This document shows positions 50,419 through 62,248 of a stretch of DNA of 64,000 nucleotides, in pieces. This DNA comes from Glandiceps talaboti. Lineage: Eukaryota; Hemichordata; Enteropneusta; Spengelidae. Position numbers and translations under genes: made by a program. A model generated the notes under the pieces. It saw only the letters and a program-made list of their open reading frames with translations, did not search any database and was not told the DNA's origin. Where the stretch lies: NCBI RefSeq assembly GCF_964340395.1, contig NC_135550.1, forward strand, positions 1,778,501 through 1,842,500. Reading direction: 5' to 3'. Each line of letters opens with the position of its first letter. Within the stretch, counting starts at the first letter, position 1.

Positions 50419-50505
50419 ATAAGTACAACAGACACCGGTGGAAAGATAAACAACGCGGCTCCGCCTTATTGTTTATCTTTCCACCGGTGTCTATTGTATA
50501 CTTAT
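50419..50505. repeat. hairpin, ~35-bp arms, 14-nt loop
   Basis: ATAAGTACAACAGACACCGG...AAACAA pairs with TTGTTTATC...CCGGTGTCTATTGTATACTTAT; only the CAAC/CAAT part and a 2-nt indel differ. Likely a short foldback element. Confidence 0.85.
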
Positions 50506-50788
50506 GAGTTATGGAACAAACTACGTGATCTAACCCGAAAGGAGAGGAGTGGGTCTCACAGGTGTAGAATGGAAAGAGTTTGGTATAAGCATATACTTCC
50601 ATGGTATAAGATACTAGGGATAATGTTGACCTCACTCCCAACATCGTCAACTAATCATTAGTGGCCTTCAGCCCAGTCATTCATTAATGCAGTGCTTTCA
50701 CACACATCCACATGGCGGTAGTACTAGTAGTAGGGGCAAATAACCAATGCCTTTAAAATTTTCAACATAGTGGCAACGGTGGGATTAA

Positions 50789-53642
50789 AGGCCAAGGTCC
50801 AAACAGGCTATCGGGATGTGCCCACGCTACGGAAGTAGGTTTGCGCATGTGCAACGGAATACGTTTGTTTATCTGGGAGGAGCATTTGGTAAATCCGACC
50901 CAGGTAGTTTATCAACATATTAGTGGCTGTTCACACATATTGGTTACATGTAGTTCTTGCCTAATCCGAAGAGTCCCTTGTTATATTTTTTTTTCAAGTC
51001 TAGTGGCAGTGTTTCTGCTACGTTTTTTTCCGGTGCGTACGTACGGCCAGACACCCAGTCTGGGTGAAACACGTATTTCTATAAACTTATACATACAAAT
51101 TACAACCCGAAAAATTATATTTTGAGGGACCTGTTCTAACACGATCCAAACACTATTACACAGTGACAATTTGTATCATTGAAATTGTAAACTGAAATTC
51201 TTGGGTACGAACAAACTTACTTTGTATCATTTGTACAAGCTTGGAGGAATTATACTGTCAGTATAATTCCTCCAAGGTACAAGGTACTAGATTACAGTTG
51301 CACACGTACACACTAGCGTCGGCATTTGGTCGATCGTTATCACACCAAAATCGTTAGATAGATGAGAATTTTTTTTACAGATTACATGTAGGTCGTGTTT
51401 TGACAACATAATCGTGAAAACTTCAAAATTAACTTCACAAGTATCGCACGGGTCAGAGCGGACTAAGCTTTGCACTTCCATACTTACTGCGATCTCGAGT
51501 TTGGTAGAAATGTCATCGATGTTCCCGTTATTTTCCTTCCGTGTTCTAATTCTTTGAAAGTATCTGTTATGGCTGTTTTATGATTGATTAAACTTGTATT
51601 TCCAAACCCAATGTCCCATCTCAGAAAACAGTCAATAAAATCACAAACGTGTGCTTCTCCGAGTTATCCCGATGTGTACGAGTACCACCCCAGCTATTTC
51701 AAAACAAACGCATAAATGCATACGTCGTGATGGGGTGAGTACGGACTCTTGTTTGGTCTCCGCTCTGTCTCCGTGCGTATGTTTGACTACGATGTCAGTC
51801 GATGTCATTTACATGACGAGGATTATTGCTGGATAGTGCCAAAACATATGGAAATGATTTTTGAGAAATCTGGAAAGAATTTAATACGATTTCTCAACTT
51901 TCAAATTTGAATGAAACAAATATTTATGATGCCTCCATGTTTGTACTTTGTAAATTGTAGTCTACTTGTCAGTTCGCGTTACGTTCATCTCCACAACATG
52001 CACAGAGCTAGAGATCGTAGCAGTCGACAGGTATAGGAACTAGACTAGGCAGTGATGTATGATCTATGTGTACAACATAGACAGTTGTCCTTGAAATTTG
52101 ATGATCATTACAGAAATAAAAGAGTTGCCAACGTTAGATTTGTTTATGAATTATATCACTCGTTTATCAGTATCAAATGTCGCACTAAATGTTTCAAACA
52201 TGTCTTGCTTCGGGGTCATCAGAAAATTTAACTGAAAGTATGGGAATTCTTGATCGAAATATATTCAGTCATAAAATCCTCAGGTTTCTGACAATTTCCA
52301 ATACTTGTTACAAGAAAGGCTGCATTCCAAGAATATTTGGTGAGCTACATGTATTACATCTGATGCCATACACGTGACACGCACGATCATTGTCCAGTTT
52401 GCACCACATGGTGTGCCTCGCCTCCTGTACACGTACCGTACGTCTATCTTGCAAGCTTGTCTGTCAGTGCTACATTTTGCTTCCTCTCTTCATTTTTCTC
52501 AGATGTTTTAAGAATTTGAAAATAGTCAGTGTCCGATCGCCAAAATTTCTTTCCGCTGAAGTTTAGAAAACATTTAGTTCTACTTTACGTAAACGTCGTG
52601 TTGTTGCATCATACATCATGAGACGTCACATTGACCTCACACTTCGCTTCGCGCTTCCTTCAACGTCGCGGTCCCTATGAAACTAGTTCGAAGGCTTTCG
52701 CTAGCGATAGCGTGGCCAGTCTTGTTTTACCGCGTAATCCTCAAATGTTTTCCAAATAATTATGAATTTATTTCTTCTTTATTTTTACACTTTGGATATT
52801 TTACTTGCTATTAGTACTTCTGGGAAACTCATATTTAATTTTCCGACCTTAGAATTTTTTTCAATGGTCGTCAGGTTTTAGTACTTTCCTTAGCCGGTCC
52901 CAAAACTAAACTGTTGTACGTGGTTATACTTATAAGTTATAGCTGGGCGTTGTGACCGGTAGGTAACCGGCTATTATCTACATCACTGCCTACTAGGTAT
53001 AGGTACGTCAACGACACAACTACTTGACAGAAAACACTTGTCGCGCGCACAAAAAGTTGTATGAAATTGTGATTTTACTAAGGAGTGTAGCAACCCAGAA
53101 CGTACATCGATCAAACTGAGAAACATTTTGGTTTCATTTTATGTCATTCTATTTCAGTAACTATGTATCATTTTCACGTACCGTTCGCACATGTGAGCTT
53201 GATTTTAGGCAAAATATCGGGCTAACAGAGTGCACACAGCCTCTTTTGTTCGCTTTTATTGTTTGCATTCGGTATTTGGCATTTCGCACGTTGTTTATTT
53301 GCACCATTCACAGTGTCTTATCATGCTTTGTGTAACTTATAAGCCTAATTGACAACTGGCCAACGGTTTTTACGAGACAAATTTGAAACAAATTTTGGGT
53401 CAGTTTGACGGTAAACCTGCTATATTGGCTACCAAACTTAGTTAACGTCAGTTATTTCTACTCATGTTGCATCACTATATATTTACAAACAGTATATATG
53501 AAATATGAGAGCCATGTGAAACTTTTTCAGTGCAAAATGGGATGAAGACATGAGGGCAAAGTCAGTGCTCCTTACAGCAGTTTGAATTTCCCGCATATGC
53601 ATACATTACCCATAATCCTCTTTATATAGTGGACCTTGGCCT
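50789..53642. mobile_element. 2.85-kb TIR element, TTAA flanked (piggyBac-like?)
   Basis: Ends AGGCCAAGGTCCA and TGGACCTTGGCCT, flanked by TTAA on both sides. The flanks together rebuild the continuous text found at 42826-42860, so this segment was inserted there. A TTAA target fits piggyBac; TA-only duplication is also possible. No transposase frame longer than about 90 codons. Contains the 51241 hairpin. A decayed inverted relative is at 31540-32330. Confidence 0.75.
51241..51275. repeat. perfect hairpin, 17-bp arms, 1-nt spacer
   Basis: TTGGAGGAATTATACTG, T, then the exact reverse complement, inside the 50.8-53.6 kb element. Confidence 0.92.
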
Positions 53643-53702
53643 TTAAAGTCCTTGTCAGTGATTCTGGGACTCGTGTCCTTTTACATATCTGACAGCGTTT
53701 AA

Positions 53703-55358
53703 GGGGTGGACCATTTGATATCCTGGGGGGGGCTTGGAAGATTTCGGGGGAAAAAAGATGCCAAATGGATTTGCTTGAGAAAAAAAATCCGGATATGAGT
53801 GGGTGATGGAAAAAAAAGATGGACCACTGCTGCTAGAAAAAAATGTCTTGGCAGGGAAATGATGCACAGGTTCGAGTATACTGTTCAACCTGCTCGTACC
53901 TCTCCAACCAGGACACTTGTCAAATCATGACAAACATTTTCAAACACATATCAGGGACCAGTCAGTTTCGTTAGCCTGTGGTACATATATATATTTGTTC
54001 TTGTCTCTGTTTCTTTCATAAATGGTTTAAATATTACTTCATGTAAGGGTTCAAACATAACTATACATAAAATTATACATATAATACATATATTACGTGG
54101 CTACCACACTAGTTACAGAACATGCCATGTAAATGTTTGGCTGTTTCACAATAAGTGCTTCATTTATCTTACACTTTGGGGCAAAAGTAAACTTGAAGGT
54201 TTTGTAATGATAATCTTCATACTATTGGATAGTTTATAAAAGAACTTAATCTAAATTGTTCTAGTTTCTTCAGTATGAATTTGTCAGAAGGGATGATATA
54301 CTTCCTATTTCAGACACTACATGTATCGACACCACAACTCAAATTCAAGTTTCTATTGTACACTAGGTATGACCTCCTAAAGTGCTCTAACACATCAGTA
54401 ACTTTACTATACATGCAATATCAATGCCCCTTTACCAATGTTACAGGCCCACTTTTATAACATGGAAAACTTATTTAAAAAGTTATATTTACTTTAGCTT
54501 TTCGATGCTTGGCAATATATATCTCAGAGGCTATGAATAACGTACAAATTGCCTAAATAGAAACAAAAAACTGCAGATCTGGCGGGGGGGACCCCTTGGA
54601 CTCCATCTCCCCAGAGGCCACCCATTCGTTAAACCAACAATAAGATTCACTAAAATTGGTAAAAAAAAGTTTAAAAGCTTCTAGGGGAGACCCCCTAGGA
54701 CCCCCCCCCCCATAAGAGGTAGACATGTCCAAGCCTCAAATCAAAGTTCTTCCCTCCACCTCTTACTGTCAAGATGCTATGAAACTTTATTTCAAAAATG
54801 TTTCAACCATGTGTAGTTGCTTTTTACAATTGTTAGAGCTGTCTTGTAAAGCTTGCAAATTATTGTCTGAAAGTGTCTGTTAATAGCCTGAAAATTGGCT
54901 TTAAGAGTGAAAATCCTCCAGGGCTTCTAGGGGGAGACCCGTAAGAGGTAGACATGTTCCAGTCTCAAATCAAAGTTCCTTCCTCCACCTCATAGTGTCA
55001 AGATGCTATGAAACTTTATTTATTGGCATAAAAACTGTCAATGATGTTTATTTAATTGAAAGTCAAACCTGTATGAAATATGTAATTTTCTAAATATAAT
55101 CTGTGTGTGATAGAACAGCATCTTTTTACTCTCTGTATTACCCTGTGCGAAAACCAAACAGAAAATTGTGGCAACAAATGTAGGTGTTCAACATTGACGT
55201 AAAACAAAAATCCGGATATCTCAAAGAAGCAAAGAAAAAAAAAGTTGCCAGCATAGGCGAAGGAAACAAAATAATTCTGAGGTAAGCAGGTGGGGAAAAA
55301 TAATGACTCTCCACCAATCTTCCAAGCCCCCCCCCCAGGATATCGAATGGTCTACCCC
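53703..55358 (+). mobile_element. PIF/Harbinger-like non-autonomous element (copy 2)
   Basis: Same ends and orientation as 12130-13943, here flanked by TAA on both sides. Interior aligns along its length (ATGCCAAATGG, TGATGCACA, TACTGTTCAACCTGCTCGTA, CATGCCATGTAAATGTTTGG), with indels and no (CA)n tract. Confidence 0.78.
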
Positions 55359-55384
55359 TAACTCACGTTTTGAACTACTTTAAT

Positions 55385-55512
55385 TGGAGGAGATCATGTT
55401 TTAGAGAGAAAGAAAAACGAGAGAGCATAACAGAGACGGGGGAGGGTCAATTTTTTACGAAACAGTCCGATCCTGATTTACCCCGCCCCCTTGTAATTAT
55501 TGAAGGTTCCCT
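55385..55512. repeat. transposon terminus, GGGTCA/AAGGTTCC family
   Basis: GGAGATCATGTTTTAGAGAGAAAG...GGGGGAGGGTCAATTTTTTAC...CTTGTAATTATTGAAGGTTCCCTTAT, parallel to 3565-3722 and 42900-43035. Confidence 0.5.
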
Positions 55513-55840
55513 TATTAGCCACGGATTCAAGAAACAAATATTATAGCACCAAACTTCAAGTGAACTTTTCAGATAGAGATTCAGAGTCCTGGCAGTTGTT
55601 CAATGCTTGGTGTCGTTATTTTGGTGAAATATACACAATCTACCAATACAAATTAGTAGAGCAAAAAGATATCCAATACGGCGCAATACTTTATACTAGA
55701 AAGTTTGTCGCAACGAAAACAATATCATACAATAACAATACAGTGTTTATGATCGGAGTGTCTAGTACCACCGCGGTGGCAGTAGCCGATTCTCACTGGA
55801 ACGGCTAGTGCCACCACCCGCGATATTTCTCGTTGTTGAA

Positions 55841-56141
55841 CATTTCCCAACAAATAAATCACACAGAACTCCTCGAACGCTTCCATTCTACCTTATAATA
55901 CCAAATGCAAACTAATTATTTCATTTCTCGTGCAGCGCACAATCGCTCAAAAAGTCACCGTAACGGCAGCCATTCGGCCGGGCATGCACCGATGTCATGC
56001 ATACGCTGACACTTGTGACACCACCACTACAGAGACTGGTTGTGCACTGCGCGAGAAATTAAATAATAGCCTTCCATTTGGTGTTTTAAGGTAAAATGGA
56101 AGCATTTGAAGAGTTCTATGTGATTTATTTGTTGGGAAATG
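55841..56141. mobile_element. 300-bp foldback element, ~100-bp arms
   Basis: CATTTCCCAACAAATAAATC...TTTCTCGTGCAGCGCACAA is the imperfect reverse complement of TTGTGCACTGCGCGAGAAAT...GATTTATTTGTTGGGAAATG. The short middle is GC-rich. No clear target duplication. From 56.15 to 57.15 kb no gene is recognised; a 32-bp tandem (AATAACACTTCTAGAAAAGTGACAAGTATGCAAA, two copies) is at 56454-56523. Confidence 0.8.
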
Positions 56142-57157
56142 TTAGCAAGTCACTAATAACGTACAAGCTGTGAGCGCGACAGAAAAGTTAATTTCACATA
56201 TTATGCTAGCATTGTGGCATTGTGGGTTTTTATGTGGGTTTTTCCCTGTCTGCCTGGTAGACGCAAACAAAGTATTTATTTTACGGGCCTCATTTAATAA
56301 AACTCTCTGAACAAGAACCGGATAAACATCGTACTGTACAGCGACACATACATTAACAATGCACGGCGTCATCTGATTTACAAGTGAATAGAGTCACAAT
56401 TACGTTTATTGTCAGTGTTCATGAGTTTGATGAATGGAAGTTCTGAATTTTACAGAATAACACTTCTAGAAAAGTGACAAGTATGCAAAAATAACACTTC
56501 TAGAAAAGTGACAAGTATGCAAACCACATGTAAACGAATGCACAGAAACATCGATTCCTTTACATCGTTATTTCCGAACTACAGAATGAACAAATACACG
56601 TGTTGGTGCACGAGTTCTGTCGACAAGAATAACTACTCCCGGCAACTACTACTAGTATTCTATCGTCAGACAAAGCTTACCAAAATCGTACCAAGATGTT
56701 CACGCTTCAAGAAACAACTTATTTGTTACCACTCGTAAAACTGTGCATTTCACTTTGACTCGTGTCACTGACTTGAGTTTTGAAAGAAACAAATAATGGA
56801 CATTAGACCATACACCCTCCACGGTGGAGGCACTGTGATTAGACGAAGCAGTTTGCTATTTTGACAAAAACTACGACCATGACGTGGTGGGGGCGAGGAA
56901 GCCCTCATACCTCCAGTTTTAGTGACCTGTAACAACAACTAAACATGATTTTGTACCTTCGAAACTAATACACCTACAGTTTGTAGGTACGACTTGAACC
57001 CTCCCCACAATTATGAGGTCCAAACAACAACAACAACAACAACAACAACTGAATATACTGAACCCTCCCCTTGAATGAAATATTTAATAAAGTAAAGAGT
57101 TTAACGTGCATGTCCTGTGAAAAGTTTCATTTAGTCTATACATGTGAAGAAACTAAC

Positions 57158-57229
57158 CTCGGCAGTTCTTTCCCATGGCATAGCTTGTGCGAGGAAACTT
57201 AAACTAACGACCAACGCTATCCTCAACAT
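57158..57229 (-). CDS. signal-peptide exon of a secreted protein
   Basis: Minus-strand ATG at 57229 opens 24 codons, MLRIALVVSLSFLAQA then MPWERTAE, ending at donor GAG|GTTAGTTTC in phase 0. A positive residue, a hydrophobic core and small residues before the likely cleavage point (AQA) make a typical signal peptide. It matches the exons at 60406-60492 and 48118-48186 in length, PW motif and donor. The next exon would lie at lower coordinates; the only intact acceptor of matching phase and family seen is the ERQPP exon at 26900, 30 kb away, so the link is only possible. Confidence 0.7.
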
Positions 57230-57587
57230 CCTGTAACATCTGGTCGATGGTCTGGAATGTCACTGTCAACAAGTGGAGATTTGCATCGGCAACGTGTTAC
57301 AAGTTGTATTCAAGATGATGCTGTGAATGCCCTTGGGGATAACACATAGTGACACCCACTGACAAGAATGTATAGCAGTGGACAATTAGCTTTTGATAGT
57401 GATGATTAAAGGTACATACGAAGAGTTTAGGTAGTCAGGGAAACAAAATGACAGATCACAATCACGCATAGATAGCGATGACATCACCAAAACTGCGCCC
57501 ATCCATAGTTCTTGTAATAGAGGGACTGCTGTTAGTGTCATCACCAGTTCGGACCAGATATAGAAATAAAATGATTCTCCGTAAACT

Positions 57588-57597
57588 TTACCAATAG

Positions 57598-57629
<32 letters not shown>

Positions 57630-57670
57630 CATACATACATACATACATACATACATGCATGCATGCATGC

Positions 57671-57739
<69 letters not shown>

Positions 57740-58136
57740 TACATACATACATACATACATACATACATACATACATACATACATACACACACATAGATAG
57801 ATTGATCTCTACAGCTCTGCCAAGGGGTGAAAGTTTGTCCAGGATTTCGTCGAAGTCTCTGTATACCAGTCCTGGCGTTTTCGATTTCCTAGAGGGCTGA
57901 CGTTCATCTATCATTTTGCCAAAGTCTCTGCCACCTGGTCCCGTTTTTTTCACAGGGGGTTGACGTTCGTCCAGCATTTCATCGAAATATCTGCCACCTG
58001 GTCCCGGTTTTTTCACAGGGGGTTGACGTTCGTCCAGCATTTCATCGAAATATCTGCCACCTGGTCCTGGTTTTTTCACAGGGGGTTGACGTTCGTCCAG
58101 CATTTCATCGAAATATCTGCCACCTGGTCCCGGTTT
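57588..58136 (-). pseudogene. second ERQPP-repeat exon, cut by a transposon
   Basis: On the minus strand about 3.3 units of 21 residues (VKKPGPGGRYF plus DEMLDERQPP), then diverged units (MIDERQPSRKSKTPG, DFDEILDKL) and a tail GRAVEI that runs into the CATA/CAGA microsatellite; the formal stop is at 57588 inside it. The DE(L/M)L-x-ERQPP core is shared with the 24.0-26.9 kb exon. Upstream the array stops within a unit at 58136, and the next codon, already transposon sequence, is TAA (58137-58139) without an acceptor. So the exon lost its 5' part. The intact signal exon at 60406-60492 lies on the far side of the insertion and was probably its first exon. Confidence 0.75.
57600..57787. repeat. 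compound microsatellite (CATA)n(CATG)(CAGA)n(CATA)n
   Basis: Perfect CATA units, a short GCAT run, about 19 CAGA units and again CATA units. Confidence 0.96.
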
Positions 58137-59500
58137 TTATTATAGTATTCCATATTATCTGGAAGTGTATTTTGTTGTGGCAAAGCTGAAAGATATTTTG
58201 CGGATGTGCACTTGGTAAATGACTTCTCCTGAAGTTTAATTTGGTTCCAAAAAATCCCGAATAAAAAAATAGCAAAACATTCCAAGACGTTCAGACTTTT
58301 GATGACTTTTGATGGCTCAGCCCACTCCCATGGTCGTAAACTTTTGTGCACATTGAATATGCAACAGCTTAATTTAATCTCAATCCATGCTTGTATGCAT
58401 CATCAGAGCCAAGTAAACCACTGTATAAGATATTATATAATTTGGAATAGACTCAAATGTATATTGTTACATGAACTATTCAGAAAATATAAAGAAATAT
58501 TCTTAATTTTGAAAACAAAATGCGAAGCCCGCATGAGGATATATTACCCATCACCAGAAAAAAATATATGGGTAGGTTGAACAGCTTTTTCATTTTTTCT
58601 GGCCCAATGTCGTATCTTTCAAAGTAGTTGCCGAAAATATGTCACATTCAAAGTAAAAAAATGGATGGTGCTTTCTCAAATAAGTAACTAAACACATTTA
58701 AAATAATCATTTTCTTTACCCAACTCCCAAAACTTTTATGGCCCTCCTTTATGTTGGAACCCAAAGTGAACTCAGTGAATTCTCCTTGTCATTATCATTA
58801 TAATGGAAATTGAAGTTTGGATTTTGATGTCGAAGGTACAGCTCTGTTTACAAATTCAGGGCCATTCTTTCCATAGCAAATTGTCGCTTCAAAATGAATT
58901 GCGGAATAACGCTAGTGTCAGTGTGCAATGAGATAACTATATCAAACAACATTTTAACCAAAGACAACGTCGAACACAATTATTGAACGTGGATCTTAAA
59001 CTGCGTACCTAGTTTAATAGTTTTTCAGGACCACCAAATATTCCAAAAAGAGATCTGCCGTTTTATCAGTAAATATTTTAATATAAGGAACAAGATGTAA
59101 ATGAGGTCGAGTGCATCTTCGGAGTCACTGCATGCAGCAAGGTATAGCAGGCGACCTCACGTTGACGACTTTTTCCGTCTTTTTTTTTTGAGTTTCACTC
59201 ACTGACATTATAATTGAGACTTGCTATTTTCAAATGAAGGAGACTTTCAAGAAAGACTACTGTTACTCGCGGAAAATGCACAGTGCATGTGCGCACATAT
59301 TTATTCAAAGAGATATAAGATACATATTAGCGAGGAGTCAGTGTACAGTCAATAGTGAACCATCAATTTAAATCGCGCATGCTAGGAATCGTCACGTAAA
59401 TAACGATTTTAATGACATCGCTATGTATTCAAAAAGTTGCTTTTTTCTTTCTTTTTTCCAAAATCTCAGGGGGCAGCTGCCCCCCTTGCCCCCGGTACTG
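58137..59500 (-). mobile_element. hAT-like element, inverted shorter copy 2
   Basis: Reverse complement of 37796 to about 39300, ending CGGTACTG at 59500, the same terminus as CAGTACCG of copy 1. The other 0.8 kb with the second terminus is missing; that side joins directly to the ERQPP repeat. Confidence 0.85.
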
Positions 59501-59850
59501 AAATTTGAAAGTTCACCTATTCTTGTGTAGACACCTCTGATTATGTAGAAGTCACAATTAATGCCTCACTCCTCTCTAATGTATCGACAATGATTTTCTT
59601 GAAGTCCGACACTCAGACACATTCTACATGTCAAAGTCAGGTAATGGCAGAGGAATGGTTACAAGTGATAAGTGTAGTCAAGGATTTCAAACTTGGTGCC
59701 TGCTATTTTATGGGCCGATGTGATTCTTTGTTTGTGTAATCATAAAAGTTGTCTACTACTACATAACGATCGCCACACCGATGTGATCGGCAGTGTACTG
59801 TTTATGGAAACTTTTCGAGATTTTACACATTATGCACTTAACTTGTATTA

Positions 59851-59885
<35 letters not shown>

Positions 59886-60400
59886 GACTGTGAAAAGTTG
59901 TATGTTCCTTCTTTCGTGCAAACAAATAACTGAGATTATTACTCGGTGAAAGTTATTTCTTCAGAAACAATAATGGAAAAACCGAGGAAGCTAGCTCGCG
60001 CTTTGAGAAAATCATTGTTGCACCTCGTAAAACTGTACTACTCTTTGATTTGTAGCATTGACTTTTAACGTCTTGAAGGACATAAACTATGGACACTAGA
60101 GATGCTAAGTTGTTATTTTGGCCAAAACAAAGACCCTCGAGGTACGAAATACGCCATTCATAGAATTAGAATGCTTAGAATTTGGTGACCTGTAACGAAA
60201 TGATCTACGAATCGATTTAACAGATGAGTCACGATTTGCTCCTAAGCTACTAAACTAATACACAGTTTGCGTGTAGGACTTGTTGAATTTCTTAGTATGA
60301 ACTTGAAACAACAACTGAATATATCATCCTGGATGACTTATGTTGTAGTATGATGAAACATTTGCCTCATCTAGTCTACAAAATTAATATGAACCCACAA
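59501..60400. other. no gene recognised; (GT)n at 59852-59883
   Basis: Intergenic or intronic sequence. The text around 59940-60360 resembles 56700-57130 (TGGACATTAGACCAT/TGGACACTAGAG, GGCCAAAACAAAGAC/GACAAAAACTACGAC, AACAACAACTGAATATA), so the whole 5' neighbourhood of the two signal exons is an old duplication. Confidence 0.6.
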
Positions 60401-60405
60401 CTAAC

Positions 60406-60492
60406 CTCGGCATATTTCTTCCAAGGGAGAGCTGCCGGAGGCGACGCCTGTACAAAGAAAATCAAGCTGAAGATCAACACTATCTTAAACAT
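60406..60492 (-). CDS. signal-peptide exon of a secreted protein
   Basis: Minus-strand ATG at 60492 opens 29 codons, MFKIVLIFSLIFFVQA then SPPAALPWKKYAE, ending at GAG|GTTAGTTG, phase 0. Paralogue of the 57158-57229 exon, with five extra residues before PW. The repeat exon at 57.8-58.1 kb on the same strand lies downstream, behind the 1.4-kb transposon copy. No downstream exon with an intact acceptor is visible between them, so the gene may be dead or may splice elsewhere. Confidence 0.7.
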
Positions 60493-61100
60493 CGTGATTC
60501 TGTAGTTTGGTGTGGATATTTCCACGGATGTCCTGGCTGCCAGTGTGGCAAGACTGACTCTACCAATACTTTTGACTCGTTGAATACAAGATTCATGGGG
60601 TGGGGGGAAGACAAAGAATGACGTACAGCCTCTGAATATGTATTTACGGTTAATTGATTTATAGCTATCACGGTGAAATGGGACTACAGTATATATTGTA
60701 CATAAATAACATATATCATCTATCCATATAGCTGGTCGAGTTGTAACTTAACATCGTAGCGCCTCGCTGTATTTCCTTTACTCAGACTGCTTCTTAAATA
60801 TTGGAAGTATCATCAAATTTTGGTTCAGTTTTTTTCAATATTTAACAACTTGGGACAATGATGATAATCGTGTATGTATTGTTTGTTTATGTTTCCATGG
60901 CACGACACCTCACAGCAGAATGACTCGACTACGTGTACACGCATCTACTGGTGAAAGGACACGGACATAAAGTTCAACAATTGCTAAACCCCGCCCATGC
61001 CGATATCGAATCACGTCAGAAGAACATTATACAAGGAGAGCGTGACGTGTTGAGAGCGAACCAGTACACAAAAACCATAATGCAAGAAAAAGTATTAAAA

Positions 61101-61290
<190 letters not shown>

Positions 61291-61787
61291 GATTATAATA
61301 TATATATAACTTGTAAAACTGTTCATGGTAATCGAATGTAATCGACGAGTACAAAATATGCCATAGGTCAAATTGTGTAAATAGTGCTACTACCCATACA
61401 GCGTCAACACGTACCTGAAACAATTTGTATCTACAGTCTGCTTACTGGAAGTTTGATTTGATTGGGCTGACTGAAACAATATGATGTAACGTTATAACTA
61501 ATACAGTGCCATTCAAGCTATTGTTATTGTATTGATAATTCACTACAAATTTATACAATTGTATAATTACTTATGTAGTTTGAGTCATTCACCTAGCCCT
61601 ATCACTTGTATACAATTGCCATGATTTTGTCGATTTTGTCAAAATTGTTTTTTGTTAAGGTCATTACAACTAGTCTTTGGTATTCGTTAAACCTCTGTAT
61701 TGAACTTATTATTAATAGTAGTAATATGTAAGTATCAGTATTTTAAGATATATTGACACCAGTTACTCTTTTCTTCATTGCTATTAG

Positions 61788-62171
61788 GTGAAAAAAGATT
61801 TAAGAACAGTAAAGAGTCATTACAAGATGTATGGTGTTGTCCCAAGAAATCATGGTCTGAAAGGCAAGAGACCAGTTAATGCATATTCATTTGAGGTAAG
61901 TCATTAGTTAGTATTGCTGGGTTTATCTATATATAACACTTGTTGCTAGGTAAAGCAATCCCATTTCTAATATTATATGTATACTTTATAAGTTTTGTCA
62001 TCGTGTAAAAATAACCATCTCCCCTGGTTGTTTTGATGTGTCATTTTGTTCACGTTGAGAGGGAAATTTTTGTAAACCTGAAATTGTATTTTATAACATG
62101 ACATACCGTATGTGTAAAGGTCAATGTGATACAATCATTTGGCTATTGCAAAACTATATATATGCAATTGA

Positions 62172-62248
<77 letters not shown>

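Noticed and set aside
50404-50661. 85-codon + frame
   Set aside because: It runs through the 50419-50505 hairpin and a dispersed repeat.
55500-55808. 102-codon + frame starting MKVPLLATDSRN
   Set aside because: It begins within a transposon terminus, has no recognisable motif and no splice or homology support; recorded only as a possible unknown exon.
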